From an uncultured bacterium (GTDB lineage Bacteria > Verrucomicrobiota > Kiritimatiellia > PWTM01), in assembly GCA_937139365.1 (NCBI GenBank), contig CAKZPT010000014.1, positions 1 through 62,639 on the forward strand: a stretch of DNA of 62,639 bases, written 5' to 3'. Every line of letters starts with the position of its first letter. Positions within the stretch are counted from its first letter, which is position 1. Under the pieces are notes generated by a model, which was not told the DNA's origin, searched no databases, and saw nothing but the letters and a program-made list of their open reading frames with translations. The position numbers were made by a program, and so were the translations under genes. Positions 46,401 to 55,961 of the stretch are shown here, piece by piece.

Positions 46401-46574
46401 TTCCACGCAGGGCCGGTCCGCGGCCTCGCCTCGCCGTTCCACATGATGCAGGCGCCCAAAACCGGCCAGCCGCCGGGGAGCGAGTATGACGTGATTCCGT
46501 GCGGGTTGTTCGAGCCGTTCGTGGTCGAGCGCCTGGAGGAGGACGCGCCCGCCGGCGGCGCCGGTCAGCCGTAG
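43464..46574 (+). CDS. Large secreted glycoside hydrolase, GH106-like (alpha-L-rhamnosidase-type)
   Basis: A protein of about 1036 residues with a signal peptide (IRMAAAVALAAAA). A barrel domain begins with FWVWNDEVSPAQVEAGLREL and VIVHPRPGLTVPYLGERWFE, then LWIYDENSYPSGFAGGWVPE; these resemble the GH106 family. GVFTDEPHISG and LTGHYWEHGWPMARQ carry acidic residues that suit catalysis, but I cannot assign the two glutamates with certainty. The C-terminal half (about 700-1036) looks like a beta-sandwich, with FVIEGDPPSALEAVVERPD. GGAGG lies eight bases before ATG 43464. It is convergent with the broken FAD oxidoreductase and next to a porin, so it belongs to a polysaccharide-use region. Confidence 0.72.
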   Translation: MRTNPWIRMAAAVALAAAAEERDHLAAGFAAPPAGFDTAPFWVWNDEVSPAQVEAGLRELAAAGMRSVIVHPRPGLTVPYLGERWFEMWRRAIESARELGMELWIYDENSYPSGFAGGWVPEAMPDAKAVNLVAAESTNPPAVGEATVAVFRIDGDEVRDVTAALRSGGAPGGGRYLAVARKTEGRAAEWYGGWWYVDLLRPGVTERFLEVTLEPYRQRFGDEFGRLIRGVFTDEPHISGTGGLPWTDDFAEQFERRRGYALPPHLASLFAEVGDWRRVRHDFYRTAHELFVERWAMPYHEYCRRHRLELTGHYWEHGWPMARQVPDNMAMYLWMQRPGIDILFNQYAERPNAQFGNVRSVREVHSAALQAGRPRNLCEAYGGSGWDVRFEDLRRIGDWLLALGINTINQHLSHLSIRGARKRDYPVSFSEHAPWWPLYPLQARYFARLQYALTRGDAPPAAALVLEPTTTCWMYQDGPKAGPRAVEIAEAFTDLLGRLEAAQVEYELGSEDILERIGAVEDGRLRVGCRVYHTVVLPAGAENLFRSTLRRLQAFAEAGGRIFALGPPPRCIDGRESDEAAALAATPAWTQTDPDALLAALAARLAPGARIHRADGDAGKLFHLRRVLPDGEFLFLANASSNEWSRGRVTSPARSAEDWDAFTGGTAPAYFVPTADGIEAPFELPPSSSRLLRFSTASAPPAPAGAVRRAVPVPPAGPFAVRRMDPAMLTLDFVDVECAGERRTNLHVAAAGDWVWSRHGFEKNPWRHAVQFRDRIVRRTFPPDSGFTLVYRFVIEGDPPSALEAVVERPDLYSIQCNGREVRAREGEWWLDRSFGRVPLGGAVRSGTNELTLTARPMTVWHEPDHVTLLGAFSARPSERGYILAAETPLGIGPWPAQGHPHYAGRMSYAAEFDAPRAGRHRVRLPAWHGAVAEVRVDRRAVGVIAGPPYELELARPLSVGRHRVEVVVYGLLKNLLGPFHAGPVRGLASPFHMMQAPKTGQPPGSEYDVIPCGLFEPFVVERLEEDAPAGGAGQP

Positions 46575-48549
46575 GCGCGCATCTCGTAGAGCCGCGCCTC
46601 CGGCGCCCCGTGTGTCTCCCGACAGACCAGCCGCACGGCGGACAGCTCGACCGGCTCGAAGTCGTGGCGGCGCAGCCGCTGGTAGTTGAACGCCTCGCCC
46701 GCCAGCTCGACCTCGCCGCCGTCCGGCGCGCGGCCGACCCGTCGGTAGCTTTTCATCGTCTCCGGCTGCGGCTCGCGGACGATCCGGGCGTTGATCGAGT
46801 CGCTGGCCGTCAGCGTCAGCTCGCGCTCGAAACCCGTGTCGAAGGTGAGCTGAACGCGCCGCAGGCGCACCGGCTGCGGCCACGACAACTCGATTCAGGG
46901 CGGCGCGCCGCCGGCGACGGGCGCGGCCCACCGGTGCGCCCACTGGCGCGGCAGGTCGCGGGTGACGCCGGTCAGAACGTTTTCTGGGCGCGTGGCCGCC
47001 GTCGAGGCGGACGCGGCCGCCCGCGCGCGGCGCGCCAGGTCGGCCGGGTCCTCGTTGACGGCGTTCCGGATCGTCTGGTCGTTGCGCAGCAAGGTCTGTT
47101 GCAGCTCCCGCACGGCCGCGGCGTCCGCGCGCAGCTCGCGCGGCGTGCCCCCGCGCCGGGCGCACATCGCGGCGGCGGTCCCGACCGCCTGCCCGACGAC
47201 CGCGCAGGTCGCCATCACGCGGGTGGAGCAAAACGCGACGTGAGTGCAACTGATGTTGCGGCCGGCCATCATCAGGTTGGCGATGTTGCGCGAATAGAGC
47301 GCGCCGAGGGGGATGTTGTAGGGTTCGGCGATCTTCGTCGGAATGAAGGGTTGTTTTTCCGGGGCATCGAAACCCTCGGAGGGGTGGTCGTCAAAGGGCC
47401 AGCCGCCGATGGCGACGGCATCCGGAAACCCTTTCCATGCGCCCTCCAGGTCGGCCTGGCACAGGATGTGGTCGCCCATCACGCGCCGCGACTCGCGCTT
47501 GCCCGGGATCATGCCGACGGTCTCCAGCGCCCAGTTCGCGGCCTCGGGAAAGCGGCCGCTGTTCTTGATGTGGTCCCAGACGCCCAGCACGATCGCTAGC
47601 AGCTCGAAGCGCAGACGTTCGTTATCACGGATGGTGTCGTAGCGCCCGCCGAGTTCGATCCACCAGAATAGCCGTACTCCCACGAAGTCCGGCCCACAGG
47701 CCGGTGCTGGAGGTGTTCGGTGGAGATCTTCCGCGCCCACGGAGGCGGACGGAAGGGAATGGGGCGGTCGTGACGGCGCGCGGTGAACAAGATGCTCGAG
47801 CCCTGCGTCTGCGGGGAAGCCTCGTCGGCGGCCAGCGACTCGCCGAACTCCGCCTTGTCCTCCCGGCCGACGCGGAAGTCGGCCCCTGCCTCGAATGCCA
47901 GCCGACTGTCGCCGGTCGCGTCGATGAACACCTTCGCCGTGATGCGGTAGATATGCTCCGTCTTGTCGCAGCGGGCGATCGCGCGGCGGATGCGTCCGGC
48001 CTCCACCTCGGCCGCGATCAGGGCGGTATCGAGCAGCAGCGTCAGGTTCGGCTCGCGGATGCACTTATCGTAGAGCATCAGATCCCAAAGCTCCCATGCC
48101 CGGTGTGGGTTCCAGACGGCATCCTCGAGCCGCAGCTCCTCGATCAACCCGCCCTCGCGCCAGCCCGACCGGTGGCCGTGGTGGTCGGCGCCGACGATGT
48201 GCATCCGGATCTCGCTGCTCGCGTTGCCGCCGAGGCACGAGCGCTCCTGCACGAGGATGACCTTCGCCCCCTCCCGCGCCGCTACCAGCGCGGCGCACAC
48301 GCCGGACATGCCGCCGCCGGCAACAAAGACGTCCGCTTCGAGGTCGACGAGCGCCATGTTCGGATCCGGCGCCCAGCCGCCGCGATGGGGCGACGCCGGT
48401 GCGACGGGAGCAAAGCGAAGTCGGTTGGCCGTCAGCCGAGCCTCCTCGCTGTCCGTCGGCGCGGCATCAGCGGTGGGCGGGCGGACCCAAAGCACATATC
48501 CCGTCGTCGCGGCCGAGGCCAGAAACCGCCGTCGGGAAATCAGGCTCAT
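46565..48549 (-). pseudogene. Secreted FAD-dependent oxidoreductase gene (FAD_oxidored family), one frameshift and one nonsense
   Basis: A RR-type signal (MSLISRRRFLASAATTGYVL) is followed by ADVFVAGGGMSGVCAALVAA, the FAD dinucleotide site, and QERSCLGGNASSEIRMHIVG. Near 47666 the reading must gain one base: in one frame WEYGY, in the next WWIELGGRYDTIRDNERLRF. Downstream the chain is normal (SRNIANLMMAGRNISCTHVA) until GGAPP, a TGA at 46895-46897, then IELSWPQPVRLRRVQLTFDT, where the stop lies where a Trp codon (TGG) would fit. The C-terminal piece runs to 46565. The two lesions suggest an inactive copy of a large exported enzyme that accompanies glycosidases in PVC bacteria. Confidence 0.75.
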
Positions 48550-48658
48550 TGGACCCCCCTTGTCGCATGTCCGTTTTGTCGAGAGTCACGGCTAAAGTAA
48601 AGGGGGACGGCCCAGGTCAAGAGCCCCAGGGCTCGCAAGCCGGATCACGGGCCGGCCG

Positions 48659-48705
48659 CTCCAAGCATTGGACAATCCCCGGGCCAAGTGTTCCAAGGGT
48701 TGGAA
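48659..48705. repeat. Second paired TTCCAA palindrome, 32-bp pitch
   Basis: CTCCAAGCATTGGAC (48659-48673) and TTCCAAGGGTTGGAA (48691-48705), again 17 bp apart with starts 32 bp apart. A half-element (CTTGGAA) follows at 48714-48720. The geometry matches region A exactly, although spacer sequences differ. Confidence 0.75.
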
Positions 48706-48876
48706 CCGGTGGTCTTGGAACTGCGCGGCAGCAGGGATCGCTCCCTCCGCCGGCCAGTGCAATGCCTTCGCCATTCGTCTTTGGTCGCGCGCGCGATACT
48801 TACATGCCGGCCGGCCTGCCGAAGATCGGCCGTATCCGCCCCAGTCCGTCGAACGCGAACATCCTCATCGCTGTAT

Positions 48877-49126
48877 GTGCCTGTCCCCATCTCGTCCCAT
48901 TGGTAATGAATGTATTGCGATCACTCCTTCGCGTGCCTGTCCCCTCTGACTGTCACTGCCAGTCCTGTTTGTCTGTCCCCCTTTCATGCGGCCGCTGGAG
49001 AAGAGGGCCGTCATCCACACGCCCGCCGTCAAACATGCCCGAGAAACGTGCCTGTCCCCAAAAACGGCACAAACCAACACTTTGATGACGAACATGGTGC
49101 GCGTGCAGCCTTGCGTGCCTGTCCCC
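48877..49126 (+). repeat. Cluster of GTGCCTGTCCCC copies
   Basis: Exact copies at 48877-48888, 48933-48944, 49048-49059 and 49115-49126, plus a shortened GTCTGTCCCC at 48971-48980. All point the same way as in region A. They occupy the stretch before ilvD and are unevenly spaced (36-79 bp). Confidence 0.75.
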
Positions 49127-49179
49127 GTTTTGGGTCGGCGGAAGGATCGGATGGAGTTTGCGCCACAACAGCCAGAGGG

Positions 49180-49185
49180 TACATT
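49180..49185 (+). promoter_or_regulatory. Candidate -10 box for ilvD
   Basis: TACATT lies 25 bp before the ATG at 49211, leaving room for a short leader. The -35 is unclear. This is a tentative call. Confidence 0.3.
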
Positions 49186-49210
49186 GGCCCCATCGCAGGG
49201 AGCCCCGACG

Positions 49211-50920
49211 ATGAGCCCAGCCGAGCAACGCAAGTCGCGACCCAGTCTCTGGCGAGCCTGGTCGCGCGCGATCACGGAGTCTGACGAGCGGGCGCCCAGC
49301 CGGGCCATGCTGCGCGCCGTCGGTTTCCGCCGCGCGGATTTCCGCAAGCCGATCGTCGGCATCGCCTCGGCATGGAGCGAGGTGACGCCGTGCAACATCC
49401 ACCTGGACCGGCTGGCCCGCCTCGCCGCTGGCGGCACGGAGGCGGCGGGCGCGAAGGCCATGGTGTTCAACACGATCACCGTCTCGGACGGAATCCCGAT
49501 GGGCACAGAGGGCATGAAATACTCGCTCGTCTCGCGCGAGGTGATCGCCGATTCGATCGAGACGGTCGCCGGTGCCGCGCACTTCGACGGCCTGGTCGCC
49601 CTCGGCGGCTGCGACAAGAACATGCCGGGCTGCCTGATGGCCATCGCGCGGCTGAACCGCCCCGCCGTCTTTGTGTACGGGGGCACCATCCTCCCCGGTC
49701 GCTGCGACGGCGAGGCCGTGGACATCGTGTCGGTCTTCGAGGCCGTCGGCCGCCGCGCCTCGGGTCGGCTCTCCGCCCGCGGCCTTCGGGAGCTGGAGGA
49801 CTGCGCCATCCCCGGCCCCGGCTCGTGCGGCGGCATGTACACGGCCAACACGATGGCCTCGGCCATCGAAACGCTCGGCATGAGCCTGCCGGGCAGCAGC
49901 GCCCAGACCGCCATCTCGGCCGCCAAGCGCCGTGACTGCCGAGAGGCCGGCCGCGCCGTCGTCGCAATGATGCGCCGCGGCATCCGCCCCTCGGACATCC
50001 TCACCCGCGAGGCCTTTCTCAACGCCATCACGATCGTCACCGCACTGGGGGGCTCGACCAACGCGGTGCTCCACCTGCCCGCGATGGCTTACGCCGCCGG
50101 CGTCCGAGTGACCCTCGACGATTTCGCCGCCGTCGGCCACCGCACGCCCGTACTGGCCGACCTCAAGCCCTTCGGACGCCACCACATGGCCGACCTCGTC
50201 CGCATCGGCGGAATCCGACCGCTGATCCGCATGCTGATCGACGCCGGCCTGATCAACGGCGACTGTCCGACCGTCACCGGCCGCACGCTCCGCGAGAACG
50301 TCGCGGATGCCCGCCCTTATCCCCGTGGCCAGACGGTCATCCGTCCGCTGGATCGGCCGATCAAACCCACGGGCCACCTGGTCATCCTGCGGGGCAACCT
50401 CGCCCCCGACGGCGCCGTCGCCAAGATCACCGGACACGAGGGCACGCGGTTTTCCGGGCGCGCGGTCGTCTTCGAATCGGAAGAGGCCGCCCTCGAGGCG
50501 ATCCTCGCCGGCCGCGTGAGGGCGGGCCACGTGGTTGTGATCCGTTACGAAGGCCCGCGCGGCGGCCCGGGCATGCGCGAAATGCTCGCGCCGACATCGG
50601 CGATCGCGGGCCGCGGGCTCGCCCGCGAGGTCGCCTTGATCACCGACGGCCGCTTCTCGGGCGGCAGCCACGGCTTCGTCGTCGGCCACGTCACGCCCGA
50701 GGCCGCCTGCGGCGGGCCGATCGCGCTCGTTCGCAATGGCGATCCGATCACGATCGACGCGGAATCGGCGACGATCACCCTGAGCGTACCGGAGGAGGAA
50801 CTCGCCCGGCGACGCGCCGCATGGACGCCGACGCCTCCGCGCCACACCCGAGGCGTGTTGGCCAAATACGCCCGCCTCGTCGGCCCCGCCTCGGAAGGCG
50901 CCATCACGGACCGGTTCTGA
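49211..50920 (+). CDS. ilvD: Dihydroxy-acid dehydratase
   Basis: Fe-S dehydratase of valine, leucine and isoleucine synthesis, 569 residues. Marks: [60 protein letters not shown] with a cluster Cys, [20 protein letters not shown] with another, [16 protein letters not shown] and [20 protein letters not shown] near the end. ATG 49211 gives the family length. It is divergent from the broken FAD gene and alone in its transcript; no other branched-chain gene lies nearby. Confidence 0.95.
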   Translation: MSPAEQRKSRPSLWRAWSRAITESDERAPSRAMLRAVGFRRADFRKPIVGIASAWSEVTPCNIHLDRLARLAAGGTEAAGAKAMVFNTITVSDGIPMGTEGMKYSLVSREVIADSIETVAGAAHFDGLVALGGCDKNMPGCLMAIARLNRPAVFVYGGTILPGRCDGEAVDIVSVFEAVGRRASGRLSARGLRELEDCAIPGPGSCGGMYTANTMASAIETLGMSLPGSSAQTAISAAKRRDCREAGRAVVAMMRRGIRPSDILTREAFLNAITIVTALGGSTNAVLHLPAMAYAAGVRVTLDDFAAVGHRTPVLADLKPFGRHHMADLVRIGGIRPLIRMLIDAGLINGDCPTVTGRTLRENVADARPYPRGQTVIRPLDRPIKPTGHLVILRGNLAPDGAVAKITGHEGTRFSGRAVVFESEEAALEAILAGRVRAGHVVVIRYEGPRGGPGMREMLAPTSAIAGRGLAREVALITDGRFSGGSHGFVVGHVTPEAACGGPIALVRNGDPITIDAESATITLSVPEEELARRRAAWTPTPPRHTRGVLAKYARLVGPASEGAITDRF

Positions 50921-50941
50921 GCGCGAACGGGCGCGCGGGCC

Positions 50942-51427
50942 TCACAGGAAGGCAGCGGCCGTGGGATGGCCCGCGAGCAGCCGCTCGGCCTCGTTGGGGA
51001 GGTCGCGCAACAGTTCGAAGTCCTCGAACTCGAACCCCGGTCCGACCACGCAGGCGACCAGAGAGAAGTCCCCCTCGCTTCTCGCCGCCTGCCACGCTCC
51101 GGCCGGGACGACGCAGATGGGCTCCCCGCCCTTCCCCTCCGCTGGCCCAAGTCGCATCGCCTCGATCCGGGGCGGGGCCAAATGTGCGGTCCACAATTCC
51201 ACCGGTGCACCGTCGAGGTGGCTCCAGATCTCGTCCGACGCCAGACGGTGCCACCGGCTGACCTCGCCCGCGCCGAGGAGGAAGTAAATCGCCGTCAGGG
51301 CCGATCGCCCGCCGCGCCCGTCGGCCGTCGCAACGCAGGCCGCGGACCGGAACACCTCGCGGTACGCGCCGCCCTCCGGGTGCGGTTCCAGCCTCAGGCG
51401 GCGTCGAATCTCGGCGGCGCGATCCAT
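50942..51427 (-). CDS. DUF985-type cupin protein
   Basis: A protein of 161 residues of the cupin_5 (DUF985) family: HPEGGAYREVFRS at the start, YFLLGAGEVSRWHRLASDEI with the His of the first motif, PVELWTAHLAP, CVVPAGAWQAARSEG and LVACVVGPGFEFEDFELL. Members bind metal in a beta barrel; the role is unknown. The ATG has AAGGGGG upstream. It lies 46 bp before the next minus-strand gene on its right and may or may not be cotranscribed. Everything matches the family; nothing is truncated. Confidence 0.9.
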   Translation of the reverse strand: MDRAAEIRRRLRLEPHPEGGAYREVFRSAACVATADGRGGRSALTAIYFLLGAGEVSRWHRLASDEIWSHLDGAPVELWTAHLAPPRIEAMRLGPAEGKGGEPICVVPAGAWQAARSEGDFSLVACVVGPGFEFEDFELLRDLPNEAERLLAGHPTAAAFL

Positions 51428-51473
51428 CGTTGTCGCCCCCTTCCGTTCCGTCTCGGCGCCCGCCGCCCCGCGC

Positions 51474-52280
51474 TCAGCCGCCGGCGGGCGAACGGTCGAG
51501 CCGCGAGCCGGTCACGCGCGCCGGAATCCCCACCGCAATGGCGTAGGGGGGCACGTCTTGCGTGACGAGCGCATGCGCGCCAACGATCGCGTGTTCGCCG
51601 ACCTTCACGCCGTCGAGGACGGTCGCCTTCGCGCCGATCCACGCGCCGTCGCCGACCTCCGCTCCGCCGCGGGTGGTGTAGGGCTGGTCAAGGATGGGGA
51701 TGTCCGTGCGCGCCGTCTCATGGCCTGCGCCGACGATGTAGACGTAGGCGGCCAGGAGGGCTTTTCGTCCGATCCGGGTGCGGCCGTAGGATCCGATCCG
51801 GCAGAAGGCGCCGATGTTGCAGCCCTCCGCCAGCTCGATCGTGCCGTCGGTGGTGGTCACCACGCTGTGCAAGCCGACGAAGACCCGGTCCCCGATCCGG
51901 ATCCCGTCGCCGGCCTGTCCCCTGGCGTCGAGCACCACTCCGTCGCTGAGGATGACGTCGTCGCCAAGCGAGATACGCTTCGCATGGCGCAGGATCAGGC
52001 GCCGCCCGAAGACCACGTGCCGTCCGCAGCTCCGAAAGAGGCGCGGATAGAATTTCGCCCGCAGCCAGTAGCCGAGCGCGCCGGGCCAATCCCCGAACAG
52101 GCCGGTCACCAGCTCGTACCACAGGAAGGCGCCCGCGCCGACGTCGCCGACGACCATCCGCCAGTACTTCGCCCACGCGCCCCGCCGCGGGTCTTGCAAG
52201 GCATCCTGCGCGCCGCGTCGGCCGCCACGCGGGTCCGCGTCCGACGCCTCGGGCGCCGCTCGGTGGAGGGGATCGCTCAT
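51474..52280 (-). CDS. Left-handed beta-helix acyltransferase (WcaF/maltose-acetyltransferase type)
   Basis: A protein of 268 residues. The N-terminus is poorly conserved ([15 protein letters not shown]); from about 100 to 255 hexapeptide repeats form a left-handed beta-helix: [75 protein letters not shown] and [19 protein letters not shown]. The family moves an acetyl or similar group onto a sugar or nucleotide-sugar in the cytoplasm. The ATG overlaps the end of top6B (ATGA), so it is last in that operon. The start at 52280 is preferred over earlier in-frame codons. Confidence 0.82.
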   Translation of the reverse strand: MSDPLHRAAPEASDADPRGGRRGAQDALQDPRRGAWAKYWRMVVGDVGAGAFLWYELVTGLFGDWPGALGYWLRAKFYPRLFRSCGRHVVFGRRLILRHAKRISLGDDVILSDGVVLDARGQAGDGIRIGDRVFVGLHSVVTTTDGTIELAEGCNIGAFCRIGSYGRTRIGRKALLAAYVYIVGAGHETARTDIPILDQPYTTRGGAEVGDGAWIGAKATVLDGVKVGEHAIVGAHALVTQDVPPYAIAVGIPARVTGSRLDRSPAGG

Positions 52281-54025
52281 GCCTCCAGGTGCGTCCGTTC
52301 GAGCATTCGTTCCAACCGGCGGCGAAGGTCGGCCTCCGCCCGGTCGGACAGGTCCAGGATCTGTCGCAGGCCGAGCGTCAGGTGGGGCAGATAGGTTTGG
52401 ATGTACTCCCGTTTGCGCTGCGCCTCGGCCTCGCGACGACGCCGGCGGAGGAACACCGCCAGGCGCCGACCGCATTCCTGTAGCGCGAACGTCGCCTCGC
52501 GCAGGATTTCGGGGTAGGCGGCCACCGCGTCCTTGCTTTCGCTGGTGAACGGCACCCAGACGCTGGCGATGTGCAACAGCAGCACAACCGGCCCCACCGG
52601 CAACGCGCCCTTCGGCTGCGCCAGGCCGTACGTCTTCCAGTTGACGCCCAGCACGGCTTTCGTCAGCGCGCACGCGCCGGCCTGGTAGAGCAGCGGCACG
52701 CGGTTGGCGAACCGCAACACCCTCACCGGCTCGTCGGCGGCCTCCGCGCCTTCGCCGGGCCGCCAGCACGCCAGGCCGGCCTCGATCAGAAACGGATTGC
52801 CCCGGTACACGGCCGGCTCGCGGCTAACCGCCGTGTAGAACTCTGCGGTCACCTCCTTCCGCAAGCCGGCGAGCAGCGCCGACTCGCCGATCGGCGACAG
52901 GCAGTCCATCGGCGGTCGCATTAGCCGGGTGGACCCGATGGCGCGGTACAGCGTCTCGGCCTCGCGATGAGCGATCCGCGAGGGCCGGGCCGCCGGATCG
53001 AGCCCCGCGCGCCGGCAGATGTCGAGCGCGGTCCGGTCGCTGACGCGCGAAAACTCCGTGGCCGGCGCCGACCGCAGCGTCCGGGCCGTCGTGTCCTTCA
53101 GAATCTGTATCCACATCCCTAGCTCGACGCCGTGGGGATGGGGGAGGATCTCGGCCGGCGGCCGCGGCAGTTCCTGCAAGGCGCGGCGAAAGGTCTGCCA
53201 GGCGGCGTCCATCGGCTCCGCGCCCCCTTCACCTCCTCCGGCCGTTGTAACCTCCGTCGACGTGGAGGCCGACGCGGCGGGTTCCCCGTTGTCGCCGGGC
53301 TCCTTGCCGTGCTCCTTCGGCATCAGCAGGACGCGGTAATGAAGCTGCAGCTGCGGATTGGCGACCGCGCACTGCCGCAGGAACTCGTCCACCGACAGGC
53401 GCCCGCGGACGTAGGCGGCCTCCAGCTCGATGGCCACGCGCGTGCCATGGCCGGCCGGGACCGCTTGGCCGGGGCGGTCTGGATCAGAAAATGAGGGCCG
53501 CCAGTCGCATTCCTCGTCCTTCAGGATCACCGGGCGGTTGGCCCGCGTGTCGATCTGGACCTCGATCGCATGGGCGGTCCGCCCCCGCGCCGTCCGCGAC
53601 CTGATCTCCGTGGACCGGCCGGTCGTCAACTGGCCGTACATGCCCGCGGCGCTGATGCCGATGCCCTGCTGCCCGCGGGACATCCGCAGCCGGTGAAACT
53701 TCGATCCGTACAGGAGCTTCGCGAAGATTTTTGGAATCTGCGCCCGCACGATGCCCGGGCCGTTGTCGGTGACCTCGACGCGGAACCGTTGGGCGGCCAC
53801 CTGCCGGATCTCGACGGCAATCTCCGGCAGTACCCCCGCCTCCTCACAGGCGTCGAGCGAGTTGTCCACCGCCTCCTTGACCGCGGTCAGCAGCGCCCGC
53901 CGAGGGCTGTCGAAGCCGAGCAGATGCCGGTTCTTGAGAAAAAACTCGGAGACCGAGATCTCCCGCTGCTGTTGAGCCATGCTCTCGGCCGTCGCGGCCG
54001 CGGCGCCCTTCGCCAGCTTTCCCAT
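52277..54025 (-). CDS. top6B: DNA topoisomerase VI subunit B
   Basis: GHKL ATPase subunit of the type IIB topoisomerase, 582 residues. The ATP site shows [14 protein letters not shown] (N-box, residues 51-64), VTDNGPGI (87-92) and [20 protein letters not shown] (106-125); the transducer carries [20 protein letters not shown] with the K-loop, and [18 protein letters not shown]. The protein is near archaeal length with an inserted acidic, low-complexity loop (about 245-275). No Spo11-like subunit A gene lies next to it, whereas A normally follows B; here an acyltransferase follows. Such genes are uncommon in bacteria and suggest transfer or a distinct role. ATG 54025 follows a GGGGAG site. Confidence 0.92.
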   Translation of the reverse strand: MGKLAKGAAAATAESMAQQQREISVSEFFLKNRHLLGFDSPRRALLTAVKEAVDNSLDACEEAGVLPEIAVEIRQVAAQRFRVEVTDNGPGIVRAQIPKIFAKLLYGSKFHRLRMSRGQQGIGISAAGMYGQLTTGRSTEIRSRTARGRTAHAIEVQIDTRANRPVILKDEECDWRPSFSDPDRPGQAVPAGHGTRVAIELEAAYVRGRLSVDEFLRQCAVANPQLQLHYRVLLMPKEHGKEPGDNGEPAASASTSTEVTTAGGGEGGAEPMDAAWQTFRRALQELPRPPAEILPHPHGVELGMWIQILKDTTARTLRSAPATEFSRVSDRTALDICRRAGLDPAARPSRIAHREAETLYRAIGSTRLMRPPMDCLSPIGESALLAGLRKEVTAEFYTAVSREPAVYRGNPFLIEAGLACWRPGEGAEAADEPVRVLRFANRVPLLYQAGACALTKAVLGVNWKTYGLAQPKGALPVGPVVLLLHIASVWVPFTSESKDAVAAYPEILREATFALQECGRRLAVFLRRRRREAEAQRKREYIQTYLPHLTLGLRQILDLSDRAEADLRRRLERMLERTHLEA

Positions 54026-54032
54026 GCGCGCC

Positions 54033-54347
54033 CTACTCCCCCGTCCACCGGATTGCGCGCCAGACGCCGGCCGGGTCGCCCGACGGCGTGACGAGGCCCA
54101 GCCGCGCCCAGCTCGCCCATTCCGGCGCGAAGGCGCCGTCGTCGGCCGGCACGACCGAGCGCATCCGGTCGGGCATCCGGCGCCACGATTCGAGGCGCCG
54201 CGCCTCTGGGCCGAGCAGGACCGCCAGCGGCGCTCCGTCGGGAAAGGCGTCCAGCGCCGCCCGCGCGATCGCCGGATGCGATCCCCACGCCGCCGCGACG
54301 CCCGCCGCGCCGAGGACCGCCGCCAGCGCCCGCCGCAGCCCGCTCAT
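54033..54347 (-). CDS. Small secreted hypothetical protein
   Basis: A protein of 104 residues that resembles nothing I know. It begins with a signal-like stretch ([18 protein letters not shown]), then [20 protein letters not shown] and a Trp-rich end with [20 protein letters not shown]. It shares four bases with the OsmC gene before it and ends seven bases before top6B, so it belongs to that operon. It may be exported or membrane-tethered. Its conserved place next to top6B is untested. Confidence 0.5.
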   Translation of the reverse strand: MSGLRRALAAVLGAAGVAAAWGSHPAIARAALDAFPDGAPLAVLLGPEARRLESWRRMPDRMRSVVPADDGAFAPEWASWARLGLVTPSGDPAGVWRAIRWTGE

Positions 54348-54766
54348 TGCACCGCGCAGTCGAGCGTGAACTCGACCGGAACATTTACCGCCGCGCTCAG
54401 CGGGCAGTACTTCTCCGCCAGCCGGACGGCCTCGCGCAGGTTGTCTGCGTCCGGCTGTGTGGCGACGCGCACGGTGATCCGCACCTCGATCTTCGTGAAC
54501 CGCAGACCCGAAGGCCCCTTCTCCATCGTGCCCACCGCGCGGCTGGTCCAACTTTTCAGCCCGATGTTTCGGCGCTGAACGAAGTAGAGGGTCGTCAGCA
54601 GGATGCAGGCCTCCACGCCGCCCACGAGCATCTCCTCCGGCGTCCAGCGGCCGGCCTCGCCGCCGAACTGCGGCGGTGACGAAACGTCCAGCGCCAGGCC
54701 GCCCTCCGTGCGGGTCACGAGCCGCTCGCCGCCCTGCCATTCGGTCGCGGTGATAAACGTGTGCAT
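54344..54766 (-). CDS. OsmC/Ohr-family peroxide-reducing protein
   Basis: A protein of 140 residues of the OsmC fold: ERLVTRTEGGLALDVSSPPQ, TPEEMLVGGVEACILLTTLY with the first active Cys, then EKYCPLSAAVNVPVEFTLDC with the second. Such proteins reduce organic or fatty-acid hydroperoxides with dithiol help. ATG 54766 gives the family start; the longer open frame to 54964 is not protein-like. It is first in an operon with a small secreted protein, top6B and an acyltransferase. Confidence 0.88.
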   Translation of the reverse strand: MHTFITATEWQGGERLVTRTEGGLALDVSSPPQFGGEAGRWTPEEMLVGGVEACILLTTLYFVQRRNIGLKSWTSRAVGTMEKGPSGLRFTKIEVRITVRVATQPDADNLREAVRLAEKYCPLSAAVNVPVEFTLDCAVQ

Positions 54767-54833
54767 GGGTCGCTCCGGGGTTGCGGGCCACGATATCCCA
54801 TTTTTTCGGGCGCGAAAAGGCGGCCGCGTTGCC

Positions 54834-55961
54834 TCAGCCGAGGAGAGGGCGTAGCAGGTCGAACAGCTCCGCGGCGGCGTCGCGGCGTTCGAACCGTTCG
54901 AGCCGCCGGCGCTGGGCGTCCTGCACGCCTCGGCGCAGCGCCGGATCCCGGGCCAGCCGGCCAATGGTCTCCGCGATCAGGTCCCACCGCTTCTGGCGGA
55001 ACAGCACGCCGGCGCCGTCGAGCGTCTCCGGCACCGCGCCGGCCGCGTAGGCGACAACCGGCACGCCGTGCGCCATCGCCTCGACCAGCGGCACGCAGAA
55101 TCCCTCGTGCTCGCTCATGCACACGAACGCCGTGGCCGCGGCATACGCCGCCGAGAGGGCCCGCTGCGGCAGCGGCCCGGCGAAGACCACATCCCGCAAC
55201 CGCCACTCGCGCGCGCGGGCCTGCAGCAGCCCGAGGTATCGTTCGGTCCCGGCGAACGACCCGACATGGATCAGCCGCGCTGCCGGCTCGACCCAGCGCT
55301 GGACGTAGTGCAGCACGGCCAGCAGGTCCTCGATCCGCTTGTTCGGCGCCCCGCGGCCGACGAAGAGCAGGTTCGTCCGCCCGTCCGCCCACTCGCGCAG
55401 CCGCGTCGGATCCGGCGCGGCGCGGATCTGCGAAAAGTCGAGGGCCAGCGGATAGATCTTCACGTCCCGGTGTCCCATCGCGGCCAGCTCGCCGGCGTTG
55501 AAGGCGCTGTCGGCCAGCGTGACCTGCGCGGTTCCCGCCAGCTGCCGCGCCTGCTGGAGGCCCAGCGCCAGGAGCCGCGCCGTTGCCTCGTTCAGCCCTT
55601 CGAACCACTCCGGCGGCGTGACGTTGTGGTAGAGGATCGCCCGGCGGGTCCGCAGCCGCCAAAAGATCTCGTTGACCACGGATCCGATGGACAGGTGCAG
55701 CAGGACGGCGTCCTCCGGGCCGAGCTCGGCCTCCGCACGGGCGACGTCGCGCACCTCGCGGCGCAGCTCGGGCAGGACGCGGGCCGGCTCGCAGTAGATG
55801 TCGGACGCCAGACCCCGGTCGCGCGCGAAGCGCCGCAACAGCAGCGCTTCGTTGCTGATCGCGTCGCCGTGGTTGAAGCCGGCGACGAACTGATGCAGCG
55901 ACCGCGCGGTCAAGGCCGCCGCCCCGCCCGGCCGCGCGCGCCGGCCCGCGGCGGCCGGCAT
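54834..55961 (-). CDS. GT4-family glycosyltransferase
   Basis: A protein of about 375 residues with the GT-B fold: LHQFVAGFNHGDAISNEALL, AVLLHLSIGSVVNEIFWRLR, then NLLFVGRGAPNKRIEDLLAV, VVFAGPLPQRALSAAYAAA and the donor-phosphate motif CMSEHEGFCVPLVEAMAHGV with its E-x7-E signature, then VPVVAYAAGAVPETL. The start is uncertain: ATG 55961 is the first with a protein-like sequence after it, although the first 22 residues are Arg/Ala-rich. It is separated by 67 bp from the OsmC gene, so the transcript may continue. The sugar and acceptor are unknown. Confidence 0.85.
   Translation of the reverse strand: MPAAAGRRARPGGAAALTARSLHQFVAGFNHGDAISNEALLLRRFARDRGLASDIYCEPARVLPELRREVRDVARAEAELGPEDAVLLHLSIGSVVNEIFWRLRTRRAILYHNVTPPEWFEGLNEATARLLALGLQQARQLAGTAQVTLADSAFNAGELAAMGHRDVKIYPLALDFSQIRAAPDPTRLREWADGRTNLLFVGRGAPNKRIEDLLAVLHYVQRWVEPAARLIHVGSFAGTERYLGLLQARAREWRLRDVVFAGPLPQRALSAAYAAATAFVCMSEHEGFCVPLVEAMAHGVPVVAYAAGAVPETLDGAGVLFRQKRWDLIAETIGRLARDPALRRGVQDAQRRRLERFERRDAAAELFDLLRPLLG

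Larger units (their letters stand above)
48550..49210. other. Repeat-rich intergenic region B
   Basis: A 660-bp gap between the divergent FAD oxidoreductase and ilvD genes, with no gene recognised. It holds the second TTCCAA palindrome pair and a cluster of GTGCCTGTCCCC copies. Confidence 0.6.

Noticed and set aside
51914-51922. CCTGTCCCC inside the acyltransferase gene
   Set aside because: It is a short match explained by coding sequence, and lacks the GTG start of the repeat.
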